64,000 nt of DNA from Thysanoteuthis rhombus. Lineage: Eukaryota; Mollusca; Cephalopoda; Oegopsida; Thysanoteuthidae. Shown in pieces: positions 29,893 through 40,439 of this stretch; positions within the stretch are counted from its first letter, which is position 1; every line of letters begins with the position of its first letter. Both the position numbers and the translations under genes were made by a program. The notes below the pieces were generated by a model, which saw nothing but the letters and a program-made list of their open reading frames with translations, did not search any database and was not told the origin of the DNA. The stretch lies in contig OY735209.1 of assembly GCA_963457665.1 (NCBI GenBank), positions 57,314,019 to 57,378,018 of the forward strand, written 5' to 3'.

Positions 29893-30790
29893 GCCCACTG
29901 TCATAGATATCAAATTGTTGCTCAGTTTGTTATCCATTTTCAGTAATCGACTCCTTCTCATCTTTAGTTGTTATCTGAAACAAAATCTTGATTATATCGT
30001 GAGTGGTACCAGTATCTGTCATAATTTGTTCTCTTCCTTTGCTGTTGTCTAGTATACTATGCATACAAATTCCTTTGTGCATGTTTGACGAAAGCTGCTG
30101 CCCTGAAAAGACCATTTTTGAACATTCCATGTTTGTCCCTCTTTTGTTTTGTTAAGAAATGACATGATTACATTTGTAAAGTATTTTTGCAAATCCCTTG
30201 CAGCCGGTCATTCTCTGATTGATAAGCCCTATAACTGCTTGGTTAGGGTTAGGCTCCCTAGTGATAGGGTTCTCGTTTACAATGCTTGCTAGAGACAAGA
30301 TCTCTATAGCTTTAATGAGGGAATCTGTTAGTATAACTATATTCATTCTTCTCAACGAAATCATACATGGCATTGTAGAGACTCTGCAGTGACCTACAGT
30401 TAAGCATTTCTATCAGTTTGTTCAGGCTGCTGTTTCTAATGTTCAGCTGAACTCTGTAACCGTCGACAGACTATCCTACCAAACAATCAAGTTAAATCAT
30501 CATTCCCTAAGGCCAAAACCATGTAGAGATGCAATTGCATATTTGCAAGCATTCACGTCAGCCGTGTGTACCAATAGGTATTTTCCAGCTGAGAAGAAAG
30601 CTATATTTTTCCGGATTTCTCGGATTAGTCTCTTCTTTAATGTAGATGTGCACTCAATAGCAGGTATAAATAATCCTAGTTTATTGCCCATGTTCTTCAC
30701 ACCTCCTGAAAGTGCATTAAGTAAGAAAGCAGACATCACGGATAATACAGGTTATTATTTGATAGGAAAAAGCTTGTAAAATGCCTTGTT

Positions 30791-31150
30791 TTTTTTAGAA
30801 TCAAGATCGGCCTCAGTTGTTACATAAAATGATATTACCATGATGTTTACGATGATAATTGTTGTTAGATATAAATGATAGTATTGTTGTTGACTTCAGG
30901 TGAAATGCATTATTGGATTGTCTGTGACAGTCATTATACACAGTTTAATAAATACTTTTGTACTGCTCACAAATGTCAATTTCATCACTTCCTAATATTA
31001 TTTGCCACCAATATTTAACCATCATCGGACCTAACTTTCTTTCCATCTTAACCTAATTAGAAGATCAGTAACTAGCAGTTTTGCTAAAGCAAACTTTATG
31101 TAGCATGACTGATGATAAAAAACATTAAAAAATGATAATGCCAAGCTATA
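30791..31150. other. No recognisable feature
   Basis: AT-rich, contains short GAT-rich words but no clear repeat or frame. Confidence 0.4.
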
Positions 31151-31154
31151 GATC

Positions 31155-31465
31155 ATTTGATAGGTCTTTACCCAATTCAGATATGCAGTTGGTTTTTGAT
31201 TGTGACTTATGTCTGAAGATATATACATTTTAAAGAACATCCAGGCCCTTTTGATGACATCATCAATCATGTTACTTCCTTTAATTTCTCTAATTGTTGT
31301 CATTTGATAAGTCTTACTTTACTCTACCTAGATACCTAATTTGAATCTGATTGGAACCTATATTTCTGGAGATATCGCCTTTTAAAAGAAAATTTAGAAC
31401 TTTTTGATGACATCATCAATCATGTGACTTCTGGCAATTTTTCAAAATGTTTTCTGGCCTTGAAT
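31155..31465 (+). repeat. Two tandem units of about 150 bp
   Basis: Units share 'catttgataggtcttta' / 'catttgataagtctta', 'tctgaagatata' / 'tctggagatatc' and 'tttgatgacatcatcaatcatgt' (near 31252 and 31404). The last is partly palindromic (GATGACATCATC). The following 'ggccttgaattgatcctt' resembles the start of the 145-bp units at 24657, so the two tandem families may be related. Confidence 0.75.
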
Positions 31466-32690
31466 TGATCCTTGTGTCTTGGAGTATCAATTTCAGCTTT
31501 AAAAAGTCAGGTTAGGCAGTTGCTTTGATGGTTGGGCTTTTTACCCTGTCTACTGGGAAGTCATACATCATTTTGGAGGTTAGAAGATATGGATTTCATA
31601 TACGGCAAAATATAATATATTATAGATAAGAAAAAAAATTCAAACCAAAAAGAGAGATACAAGTACGATGCATAAATTTTACTTTTTGTATCTTATCTAT
31701 ACAAATATAATAGTCATGTGACTTCATTATGCATTTAAAATGGCTGCCATTATCAGGCACTTCATTCTTGTGTGTTACTTATCCCTACCTATGTAATGTT
31801 ACAACACAGCTGAAGTGAAGCAAAATGCATGTTTATATGGAATGATATATCCTTTAATATGAAATGTTGGCTTAGCTAATGGAACCAAACCATGTATATT
31901 TAATCATCAGCTGTTATAAGTCCACTGCTAGCCAAAAGCCTTTCCCATCTCCTTACATACAAGTAGAGCCCTTAAATTCATTCTGTTTGGATTGTTTACT
32001 TCGAGTGAGTGTTTTAAGCATTGTTGAAGCTGCTATAAGAACATTGCATAACTGTGCTCAACTAAGAGAAACATTGTGTTACTAAGTGCAACTACTTTAA
32101 TCATGCTAAAGCTAAAGTGAAAGAATGATACAAATAATTTGGCAACCCTGGTGTGATTCTTTGCAGTGAAGGCCAAATTGTATTCTGATTGGTTCATAAT
32201 CGCACGCTTCCTTATCTGACTATTGTTGACACTAATTGATTTGAACTTTTCTTAATAATTATATGATATTTAATCATCACATCATTCTCTCTTCTGGTAT
32301 GATCCACAAGATTTTGCAAAATTTATAAAGATGTTTAATGATAGCAAGAATATTTCTATTCTATGGAAAGCTCCAGAGTTTCTGAATTTGCTGGACAACT
32401 TGTCAAATCCTGCAACGTTTGCAATATCTTTGGTCAACATACCAAGTTATGGCTTGGCTCTATTATATTTCAAGGTAGAATTATACCACAAATGTAACCA
32501 TAAGGCAATGAGCAAACTCTATAAACAAGTTACACCTATAGTTTTCATTACTATCAATAACAGGCCAATTCAAGATTGCACTGAAAAGTGAAAACTGGAT
32601 CGATATCAAAATATAAAAGTAAATACGGATGCATTTCAGTATAGTTGTACAAAAGACTATATGGGTATAAACAATTTTTGTCAATTCATT
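31466..32690. other. No clear gene; weak LINE-tail-like word at 31900
   Basis: 'atcatcagctgttataagtccactgctagccaaaag' at 31901-31936 looks like the 3' end of another non-LTR family ('TCCACTGCTGGACAAAGGC' type). Frames of 68 and 86 codons (31879, 32331) show no motif. Confidence 0.35.
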
Positions 32691-32692
32691 GG

Positions 32693-32890
32693 TTATATAA
32701 CCAGATTTTCTAAATAAATAGGCATGCCAAGCAGTACATCAGCAGTCCCATTAGTAACTGCATATTTGGCGTTATGGTCATCAGTATCACAATTGTTGGC
32801 TTCATCATCAGATATCCCACTTTCATTAATTGCATCATGATCAAAATCAACATCTAAAAGTTTCAGCACATCATTCACATCACAACTCAT
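32693..32890 (-). CDS. Short acidic open frame, unknown
   Basis: 65 codons: MSCDVNDVLKLLDVDFDHDA, then ESGISDDEANNCDTDDHN, ending LGMPIYLENLVI. Acidic Ser-Asp-Asp-rich N-termini of this kind occur in piggyBac-type transposases and in many nuclear proteins; no catalytic domain follows on the minus strand. It may be a broken transposase start or chance. Low certainty. Confidence 0.2.
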   Translation of the reverse strand: MSCDVNDVLKLLDVDFDHDAINESGISDDEANNCDTDDHNAKYAVTNGTADVLLGMPIYLENLVI

Positions 32891-33274
32891 TTTTCTTAAG
32901 GCTATCTTTCTATGGGGTCTCCTTGGAAAAAAAGGAAACTTCCACTACTTTCCATTACATGTGGGATAAAATGGTGGCAGTGGAACTCAAGAGGGTTTTT
33001 ACAGATAACTTTTTATTCGCTGCCTAAAGACACAACATTTTTCTCAATGTAGATGATTATATCATTAAGAGATGGATGTATAATCCGATAGAGTATTTAT
33101 GAATTCAATTCAAAATAATATAATGCATTCAAAAATATTCAATCAGATTATATATCCATTCTTTAATAATATAATTGTCTGTACTGAGAAACAAAAGTGA
33201 GGACATGGACAGTGAATGTACAAGATTAGAAAAGTGGGGATAAAGCAGTTATTTGGCTCTTCACCTTTTCACTG

Positions 33275-33420
33275 CGTTGTTTGATTCAATGGGAATTGCG
33301 ATACTATATTGAAGCAATTACTTTATCAGTCGCAGGTTTGATTCCTACAGCAGCCCCATTTTCTTTAATTGTTTTTCCTGACTACGCTGTCTAGGCCAAG
33401 TAACCCATTCCTTATTGTCC
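33275..33420 (+). mobile_element. tRNA-derived SINE-like segment
   Basis: B box CGCAGGTTTGATTCCTACAG near 33332 is close to consensus. An A-box-like 'gtttgattcaatgggaattg' lies about 55 bp upstream and is poor. Located just upstream of another retroposon with a (TA)n tail. Confidence 0.4.
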
Positions 33421-33434
33421 ATTTAATAATATGA

Positions 33435-33436
<2 letters not shown>

Positions 33437-33469
<33 letters not shown>

Positions 33470-33580
33470 GGCAATGGCAGCCTTCTGCTGTCACAGAATA
33501 AAATCGACAATGCGCCAAGGATCTAGCCTGTGTTAGATTGCTGAACGGCTATGAATGTACAGCTTGTTTCTTGAACTGCA
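33437..33580 (-). mobile_element. SINE-like body with (TA)n tail
   Basis: (TA)n at 33437-33465 is followed by 'atggcaatggcagccttctgctgtcacagaataaaatcgac' and 'gcgccaaggatctagcctgtgttag'. Read on the minus strand, the body ends at the (TA)n exactly as the S1 SINE copies do, though the sequence is different. Family not matched elsewhere in the window. Confidence 0.4.
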
Positions 33581-34292
33581 AACTTTGTAGTATATCTGTA
33601 TGTATAGTCCACACACAGATTTGTAAGTGTTGTCTCTGTCCTCTGTTGTCTGTGTTCTCTGTGAAATGTAAAAAAAAACAAGCATTTATCTTCTTCAGTT
33701 TACCTTGATAAAGTTTCATAATTCTTGTCATTGATAACGTTAATAATTCAAGGATTTCCCAGAGTTCTACGTACTTTCCAACCCAGAAGTATTTAATCTT
33801 TTCAAGTGATCAGTAATTGATATTTTCCTGGAATGCAACACAGCTGGGATGGAAAGAAGGTTAGGAAAAAAAATTATTAATGGATTGACTGAATCAAGTT
33901 ATTTGAGAAGAGAGAATTCTTAAAGCTCATAATCCCTTAATTGGATGATTTATTAATTACTGAGTTTTTAAAAAAAAAATACGTAGAATATTTGGCACCC
34001 AGGAAAACTTTTCTTCTCACATGCTTCAGTGATCAATTACTTTCCTTGAAACTAAAACCACGGAGAATATGTATTTTGAAATAAAATCAGTTTCATTATT
34101 GCAAAATACTTAAAAATGCTTATCAGTTGATTCTAAGAATAAATATTTTGTGATTAATAACTCTCAAGGTTGGCAATGGGTTCAACTGCTTTTTAATGTT
34201 GCTTCTACTTTCAAGGATGAATGAAATTATTTTGGAGGTGATGACTGTCATTGCCCTATCTGCCTGAACAGGAACCTGCTGAACCTTTCAAC

Positions 34293-34386
34293 AAATACAC
34301 CACCACCACCACCACCACCACCACCACCACCATCATCAGCATCATCATCATCATTATTATTATCATTATTATTATTATTATTATTT
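34293..34386. repeat. Compound trinucleotide microsatellite (CAC)n(CAT)n(ATT)n
   Basis: About 12 CAC units, then CAT units, then ATT units, directly adjoining the 3' end of the inverted RTE copy that follows. It is probably the expanded and mutated (TCA)n tail of that insertion. Confidence 0.93.
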
Positions 34387-34690
34387 ATTGTTGGACATAG
34401 ATCTTCCCAAGGATCTGCCACGATTCCCTATCATGGGTGTTGCGGAGCCAGTATTTTCTAAATTTGTGCACTTCATCTTTCCATCTTTTATTCTGCTGGC
34501 TGGCCTCGGTTTCTTATGTGATCTCTGAGGATCCATGTTGAGAGTAGTGATGTCCATCGGTTGTCTGCCATTCTTACAGCGTGACCTGCCCGTTGCAATT
34601 TAAGTTTTCTAATAAATCCTCTGAGGTCTCTGACTTCCGTTTTCTTCCTGATATACTGTGCTGTCTTGTGGTCTCTCCATGTGAGGTTCA
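34387..34690 (-). mobile_element. RTE-like LINE 3' end
   Basis: Plus-strand 'ttgttggacatagatcttcccaaggatctgcca' opens the copy. The minus strand reads LNLTWRDHKTAQYIRKKTEV, RKLKLQRAGHAVRMADNRWT and LSTWILRDHIRNRGQPAE with one long open stretch (34488-34775). It joins family-unrelated sequence near 34692. Confidence 0.88.
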
Positions 34691-34779
34691 ACCACAACTT
34701 GAAACTGGGGTAAGGAAAGTTTGTCACTAAATGAGTGACAGTGGATTGGAAATACCTCAGTGAGGCCATGGTCACAGCA

Positions 34780-35300
34780 AAGAATATGAGACTTTCAAGT
34801 CTAGCTTTAAATGGGATAGAGACAAATATTATTACACCTTCTTCTACTAAACTATATTACTCACACTCATCTTAGATAGATTAGGAGATTGGAAACATTT
34901 GGTGAAAACCTATACTGCATGATGTCTACTGACTAATATAAGGTAGATAAGGTGCTTTAAATAGATTTTAACCACTTATAAAAGCCTTTAGTGATAGGGT
35001 AAGAGTGGTAATGACATTTTAGATCACAAGTAAGCTGGGAACCACCTTGAACAGAGCTTTGCATAGATCTTGGAGAAGGTTGTATTAGCCAAGTATTGTA
35101 GAAAAGATAAGTGTGGCAGACAGTCTGTGTCACATTTTCTGATCATAGGGGACATAAACATAGCAAGCAGATTTCCCTCCATCAATGCTAATTAGAGAGT
35201 CCTTGTATAGACAACTACTCTCAACCTTAATAAAGGCTGGTGAAAATTAGACACTTTTTGTTGGGAAAGCTGTATAATTGAGCTTTAATGCTTGGCTAAT
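34780..35300. other. No recognisable feature
   Basis: AT-rich without frames or visible repeats. Confidence 0.4.
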
Positions 35301-35309
35301 TGTGTGAGG

Positions 35310-35845
35310 TTGATGCAAAAGTTTCCAGCATTTAAAAATAGAATAAAATTCGTTCATGCAAATTCATAGCATCAGTACTCAGTCATGAAATTTTTTTCCT
35401 TTGGTTTTCTATGACGTACGCCACTTCTCAGGTAAATTGTAAATTCCATCATTGGAAAAATGATCCTGGTTTTGATTTGAGGAATTTTTTGGTATCATGA
35501 AATTGTGAAACTACCAACCAGGCAACAAGTATTGCATGGAGCAAAGAGTGAGTGTCTAAAGATCTGGAGAATACGCCACATGTAGAAGAACTTCCTATCC
35601 CAGTTTTATGATAGTTGGCTGCTTTACACTTGCAACATGAACACGAACATTGTCACGTAGCAAGATTACTGTTGACTTCCTTGCCTCCCAAAAGTTATTC
35701 ATCTGGCCCTGTGTATCATTCAAAAGAGCCAATTGCTCATAATGGTATTAAGCAGTAACAATTTGCTCAGGTGGTAGCAATCCATGATAAAGAATTCTTC
35801 TTGAATTCCACTAAAATTTACCCCCTCCCTTGTTTTTCATAGATT
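35310..35845 (-). pseudogene. mariner transposase C-terminal half
   Basis: The minus strand reads, from 35800 down: GLLPPEQIVTA, YHYEQLALLNDTQGQ, RDNVRVHVASVKQPTI, LHVAYSPDL and, nearer 35420, DGIYNLPEKWRT. DNxRxH and YSPDL hold the second and third catalytic Asp of the DD34D triad; the first (before 35845) is missing. Frameshifts and stops occur between the pieces. It differs from the mariner at 15818 and from the CIDK-type stubs, so at least three mariner lineages are present. Confidence 0.8.
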
Positions 35846-35849
35846 CAAT

Positions 35850-36750
35850 TTAAGTTGAGATGTTAAAGGCTGTTCAGGACCTAGCTATGACTTCCTTCAT
35901 TTCAGATCTGTTATAACAGCTTGGCAACAAGGGTTACTTGTTCTATTTTTAGATTCACTCCCTTGCTTGAGTAGACTAATTGACCTTTAGACATCTTAGC
36001 CTGGAAGTTCATGCCGAGGTCAGTGTCTAAGATTTCCAGACAGAGTTTGAATCCTTTTAGACCAATCACGTTGCTATTAAAGAGTCTCTTGAATACTGAC
36101 TTGTCTAGAAAGAAAGTCCACTATTCACTATTACTACCAAAAACCTACTTCATTTCGATACTGTTTCTCTCCTGTCTTCTCATTAACTAATAGTACTAAA
36201 ACTACTAAACAAATACTAGTAACAACAGAAACGAACAACTGAAAAGAACTCACAAACCTCGAAGCACTTACCTGCAAGATAAATAGGTAGGTTTGTCTTC
36301 CTAATAACATTCATTCAAAGTCCAAGTCATAATATATATTGGCGACTGAACTATAATAGGAACCTTGTATTTAAATCAATTTTTCAATGTCATTGACTAC
36401 CTTGACCAAAATTTACTTTTTCTGTGTCAAGCAAGGAGAGAGAGACTAGTGTCAAAACACTGCCCAATATTCTTTTCTGTAAATTCGTGTGGAACCAATT
36501 TCTCCAGTTTCAGAAATTTCTTTAAAGCTTGTAAATAGCGTACTACAGTTGACAGGTTGTGCAAGAAATAAATAGCTGAGTGAACTTCAAAGACACTTCT
36601 AAGATTTTCCCAACGTTGTGCAGAATATGATGCTGGGAACTTTTGCCTTAACGTAATAATTTCTCAACTTCTCACAATTCTTCACATAATTATTGCTAGT
36701 TATTCTTCTATAGAATAATACTGTGTTAAACTACTCACTTAAAGGCTACC
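35850..36750. other. No clear feature
   Basis: May contain the 5' part of the mariner element on the minus strand, but I could not read it. No long frame. Confidence 0.35.
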
Positions 36751-36759
36751 TTGGGCTCA

Positions 36760-37200
36760 ATTTCAAGTCACTCTTCTTTTATAGAAATTATATTATGACT
36801 CACCATGACAGTCAATAAATGAACAACCATAATGTCCAAGTTTTAAGTCATGTATAAATATTCTATCAAAGAATAAATATGGTCATAATAAATTCTATAT
36901 ATGACATCAATGATGTTTTCCACTAGATTCAGGAGAATCTAGATGTTATTAATAAACCCCAACAAAATAAAGCCTTCAAAAAGTCAAAAACACCTTTTTT
37001 TCAGAAGTTAAAAAAAAAAACATTTTTAGAGGGGATACAGTGCAGTACTGATGCCAATTTCCAAGTCTGTTGACATAATGGTATGGCCAGGAGTGTTGGA
37101 ACACACAAACACATAAACAAACACTTGCAAATATAAAAAAAAAGGGTAGAATCCTTCCCTACTTTTGTTCATTATGGTTGTCCAATTATTTGCAAATAAA
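36760..37200 (+). repeat. Dispersed family E copy
   Basis: Matches 50830-51245 over about 430 bp: 'atcaaagaataaatatggtca', 'gtactgatgccaatttcc' / 'gtactgaggccaatttca', 'atggtatggccaggagt' and 'agggtagaatccttccct' / 'aggatagaaccctttgcc'. Same orientation in both. No coding signal. Confidence 0.8.
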
Positions 37201-37479
37201 CGGATAAGGGAAACTATGCTTCAATTAGTATTCAAGATACCTGAACTTATCTCCCTTTAAAAATTGAATTATTATAACATAGATTATCATGGTAAGCTGA
37301 ATGCAGACCTCATTATTATTCAGTTGCAAGTTAGTCTGGAAATTGTTTTTTTTCTCCAAGTAAGTGCACTTTAACAGTAATGAAATAATGGAAATCTCAT
37401 TACTATGTTTTCTGTGTGTTACAGTAACAAACATAAAATAACATTCGAAAATCAGATCACTATAATATAGAGTCAATAA

Positions 37480-37745
37480 ATTATTTGGATTAGCATCCTC
37501 ATCTTTGTTGTTTTTATGACAATGTTTCAACCAGTATGTTCTTTTGGCTCTCTCAATTGCATGTTGAATTTGGTTCTCTCTATAACAATAGTAAAAAAAA
37601 AAATAAGAGAAATAGAAAAAAAAGCCAAAAAAAAACAATCAGTGATTCTAGAGGAGTACCAGATCCAATATATATCTGAGGCTGAAAAATATATCAACTG
37701 AAGCATTGTGATAAAAACAGCAAAGATGAGGATACGAATCCGAAT
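37480..37745. repeat. Foldback family F, diverged copy
   Basis: Left arm 'ggattagcatcctcatcttt' with 'ttgtttttatgacaatgttt' pairs with right arm 'gaagcattgtgataaaaaca' with 'gcaaagatgaggatacgaat'. The arms match the inner part of the arms of the element at 56015-56430. The centre is different and has no tRNA-like sequence. A 137-codon minus-strand frame runs through the left arm and is not a gene. Confidence 0.7.
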
Positions 37746-37879
37746 TCCATGGCAGAGGAAAAATGCCTTGTCTCAAGATTTCAGAAAACATTCACATTTC
37801 AATCAACATTTCTTCAAGAGCAACCATCTTTATTGGAGTTTTCTGGAATCACTTGTGAAGTATTTGGATGTGAATTATG

Positions 37880-37960
37880 AATACCGTAGAATCACGTTAT
37901 TGTAGCATCTTCCGTGAGTGTTGTTATAATGAACTTGTTATTATAACGAGTAGATTAAAA
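37880..37960. repeat. pogo/Tigger-like terminus (weak)
   Basis: 'gtagaatcacgttattgtag' and 'gttattataacgag' recall the GTTATAACGAGG ends of pogo-type elements. No partner end was found. Confidence 0.25.
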
Positions 37961-37964
37961 AACA

Positions 37965-38490
37965 TGGCATGCAAATGAAAATACATGGCATGCAACTTAT
38001 TTAACTTATTGAGCTGCTCGGGAAGAGATATTATCTCCAACTATAGTCTTGAGAATATGAAAGCAAATGTGCTTTTTGAATGTGTATATAGTTAAATACT
38101 TTAGTGTTACAATTATGAATGAATTTGGATATTTTATATCTAAATTCAGATCTATGGCAAATTTAGATATTTTTAATCTAAATATATATCTATAATTTTT
38201 TGATAAAAGATCTACAATCTGTAGTTTTTTTATCTCATTTTTATTTGATTTCTCATGGACCACTGATTGAAACAACTTCAAATTCAACACTGCAATTCCT
38301 TGTGTGCTGACCAATATATCTGGTAAATATCAACTTTGTAGAATAGCCAGTTGTTGAGTAATCACAGTGCACACATGCACACATAAATTTCTTTAATTAT
38401 TGCTAGATTAGATAGCATGATTTCTATACATTAATTAATGCATTTATACATATCAGTTTTCAATTTGTACGGTGCTACCCAAACTAATTT
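37965..38490. other. No recognisable feature
   Basis: A 102-codon minus-strand frame (38006-38314) is Ile/Phe/Lys-rich and follows base composition; no motif. Confidence 0.4.
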
Positions 38491-38494
38491 TTCC

Positions 38495-39030
38495 ATCTGT
38501 TCCTGTAGACCCTAGAGGACCTTTGCTCATTGAAGACCCACAACCACTCTGCTATGGTTTTGGTAACAAGTAGGTCTCACAGAGTTGTTTGGTTAGCTCC
38601 AATCTCAACCTCCCTCCTTTATCCAGGCTTGGGACCAGTGATGAAGACCATTGTTCCCTATAGGCTGAGTGTGTGTGCATGCACACGTATTTTGCCACCA
38701 GTGCACAAAGAAAATTAATGTGTACAAAAAACTTAGAAATTCTGTAGATAGCTTCGTGAGTTTTTACTGAAAAATATTGATTCACCATGTCAAATTTGAA
38801 AGTGTGCTCATACTTTTGTCACAGAACAATAATCTGTTTAACACGAGATTTTTGCACATGCTAACTATTAAAAATTGAAGTGGTGACTGCCAGGCTGTAT
38901 GTTTTTTTTGTCAGAGTGACCTTCTTTTATTCAAATATACAGGTCTGGCCTGGTATTTACCCGTAGCTTGGGGAGAAGTGGATTTATACCATTCCCATGG
39001 GCATTTGTGTAAAAGTGGATTTAAGCAGTT
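38495..39030 (+). repeat. Dispersed family B copy, in two parts
   Basis: 38495-38665 matches the 5' part of the copy at 2046 ('ttcctgtagaccct', 'cctccctcctttatccaggctt'). 38965-39025 is the 3' core ('agaagtggatttataccatt', 'cccatgggcattt'). About 200 bp of other sequence separates them, either an insertion or two overlapping partial copies. Confidence 0.55.
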
Positions 39031-39034
39031 AAAA

Positions 39035-39490
39035 ACTTGTAATTAGTCAGCCGATTCCATTTTCTATGCTGTTATGCCAATCTTCACACCCTAAACTCAT
39101 TTACTTTATGCTTCTCTTACTATCCATGGATCCATCAATGATTCTTTCTGATAGAAAAACTGTCATTCAATGATAAAGCCAATCTTTCAAAATTGTTAGA
39201 ATATAATCAGTTGCTGACAATAGGCAACTTTATGTTGCTTTTTCCACATGATGTATTGTATGTGCATGTATGAATCTTTGAAAATGGATAAACCCTGTCC
39301 CTGTAGACACACATAAGGTTTTTTACCAAAATTATCAATCAGTAAAACTACGATTTTGTATTTTATAGTTGAAAGCTTTTTAGAAGCAATGTGTTTGCTC
39401 TTGTACCCTGCCCACAAGAAGAAACATTTTTTTTACAAAATGGTGTCTAAAAATTCAATATTAACTGGTATGGTTTGGCATTCAATAGAA
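39035..39490. other. No recognisable feature
   Basis: Short chance frames only. Confidence 0.4.
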
Positions 39491-39494
39491 ACCG

Positions 39495-39734
39495 TTGTGT
39501 GAACATCATGTTTTGGCGCATGCCCTGTCAGTGGTGATCAGTTGGAAATCAGAAATAGGAGTGATCAGTGAATAGTTACTTCTCTTGCCTTTTGTTGGAC
39601 AGAGATCATTCACAAGTCCAAATTTTAAAAAAACGAGCATGAACCCAGCCTGACACATACTAAGGGACCAATTTAGCATAAACTTATGAAAAAAAAAGAA
39701 TTTTCTACACACAATGAAGAGTAAACCTACATGT

Positions 39735-39767
<33 letters not shown>

Positions 39768-39830
39768 CAAGGCAGAATCACTTAAAAACTATAGAAACCT
39801 GTTGACAGTTTTGTTTAATGGTTTCTAATA
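39495..39830 (+). repeat. Dispersed family A copy with (GATA)n inside
   Basis: Family A words 'agttacttctcttgcctttt', 'ggaccaatttagcataaact' and 'gaagagtaaacctacatg' are present. At 39739-39768 a (GATA)n tract replaces the 'atacatacatagctagccag' part seen in other copies, possibly grown from it. Confidence 0.7.
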
Positions 39831-39834
39831 TATT

Positions 39835-40370
39835 TTATTTTTATTAGCATAGAATTCTATTGGAGATTTTTCAATTTCATTACTAAAATGAAAATAAAAG
39901 GAGTAAAAATCCTGTTAGTTTTTCACCTATTATCAGAATGCAGTACATATATTTTTCAAGCCCATATAATACAAGATATGAAACATGGTCTTTTTCAAGG
40001 TTAGGTTTTTTGTCTCCCAAATACCTAGATATTTCAATATTTACTGCTGGCATCAGGCCTTACCTCTCAACGCAATAGGAAGTTGCAGATAAAGCCTAAT
40101 AGATTCAGGGGAGGGTTTGGGTTATTCGCCTTCACATATGTGCTAATTCAAGGCGTGATGTGCAGTCCCCATACACGTAAATAGAAGTGACTAAAATTGA
40201 TTAATTCCCTCAGGCAGTGAATAACCTTGATCCAACCCCTTTCAATGCAATGGGGAGGAGCAGCCTGGAAAAACAGGTCCCCTGGAACTAGACATTAAAG
40301 GGAGGGTGGGGTTAGTTGGAATCTTGGATAAGTCCAGCAGAAATAGAGAACCTGGTGAAGACTGTGCTGC
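39835..40370. other. No recognisable feature
   Basis: Contains two similar G-rich words near 40080-40120 and 40245-40310 but no clear repeat unit. Confidence 0.35.
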
Positions 40371-40375
40371 CATCT

Positions 40376-40429
40376 TGTGAGAACCTCTTATACCATAATG
40401 GTATCAATATAGTATAAGAGGTTCTCACA
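40376..40429. repeat. Perfect 18-bp inverted repeat with 18-nt loop
   Basis: TGTGAGAACCTCTTATAC (40376-40393) and GTATAAGAGGTTCTCACA (40412-40429) are exact complements. The loop contains a smaller palindrome, TACCATAATGGTA. It could be a hairpin in RNA or the residue of a small foldback element. No T-run follows, so not an intrinsic terminator. Confidence 0.9.
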
Positions 40430-40439
40430 TAACCCCATC

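Larger units (their letters stand above)
28380..30790 (-). pseudogene. Unidentified, broken coding family, split by an RTE insertion
   Basis: On the minus strand a run of open pieces follows in order: LLNALSGGVKNMGNKLGLFI, LIREIRKNIAFFSAGKYLLV and NACKYAIASLHGFGL (30739-30500), MDSLIKAIEI-like and QRMTGCKGFAKILYKCNHVI (30373-30152), MECSKMVFSGQQLSSNMHKG and IIKILFQITTKDEKESI (30130-29930). After the LINE come PPPMANFGNN (about 29015), DWIVKNYHDYLLYIMVDLDI and NAILLMGKFHQL (28928-28725), ECFDALVRFKVEEI (about 28600) and SEASKDVSSVLAMVSAVREG (about 28440). Stops and shifts separate them. The pieces look like one long protein with normal composition. I do not recognise a catalytic motif or name; a multi-copy mobile or captured gene is likely. 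Confidence 0.6.

Noticed and set aside
37225-37638. 137-codon minus-strand frame with basic segment
   Set aside because: Runs through an A-rich stretch and the left arm of the diverged foldback element; the QHAIERAKRTYWLKHCHKNN part is just that arm.
38006-38314. 102-codon minus-strand frame
   Set aside because: Composition-driven; no motif and no repeat or gene context.
40376-40429. Intrinsic transcription terminator
   Set aside because: The organism is eukaryotic and no U-tract follows the stem; treated as an inverted repeat only.
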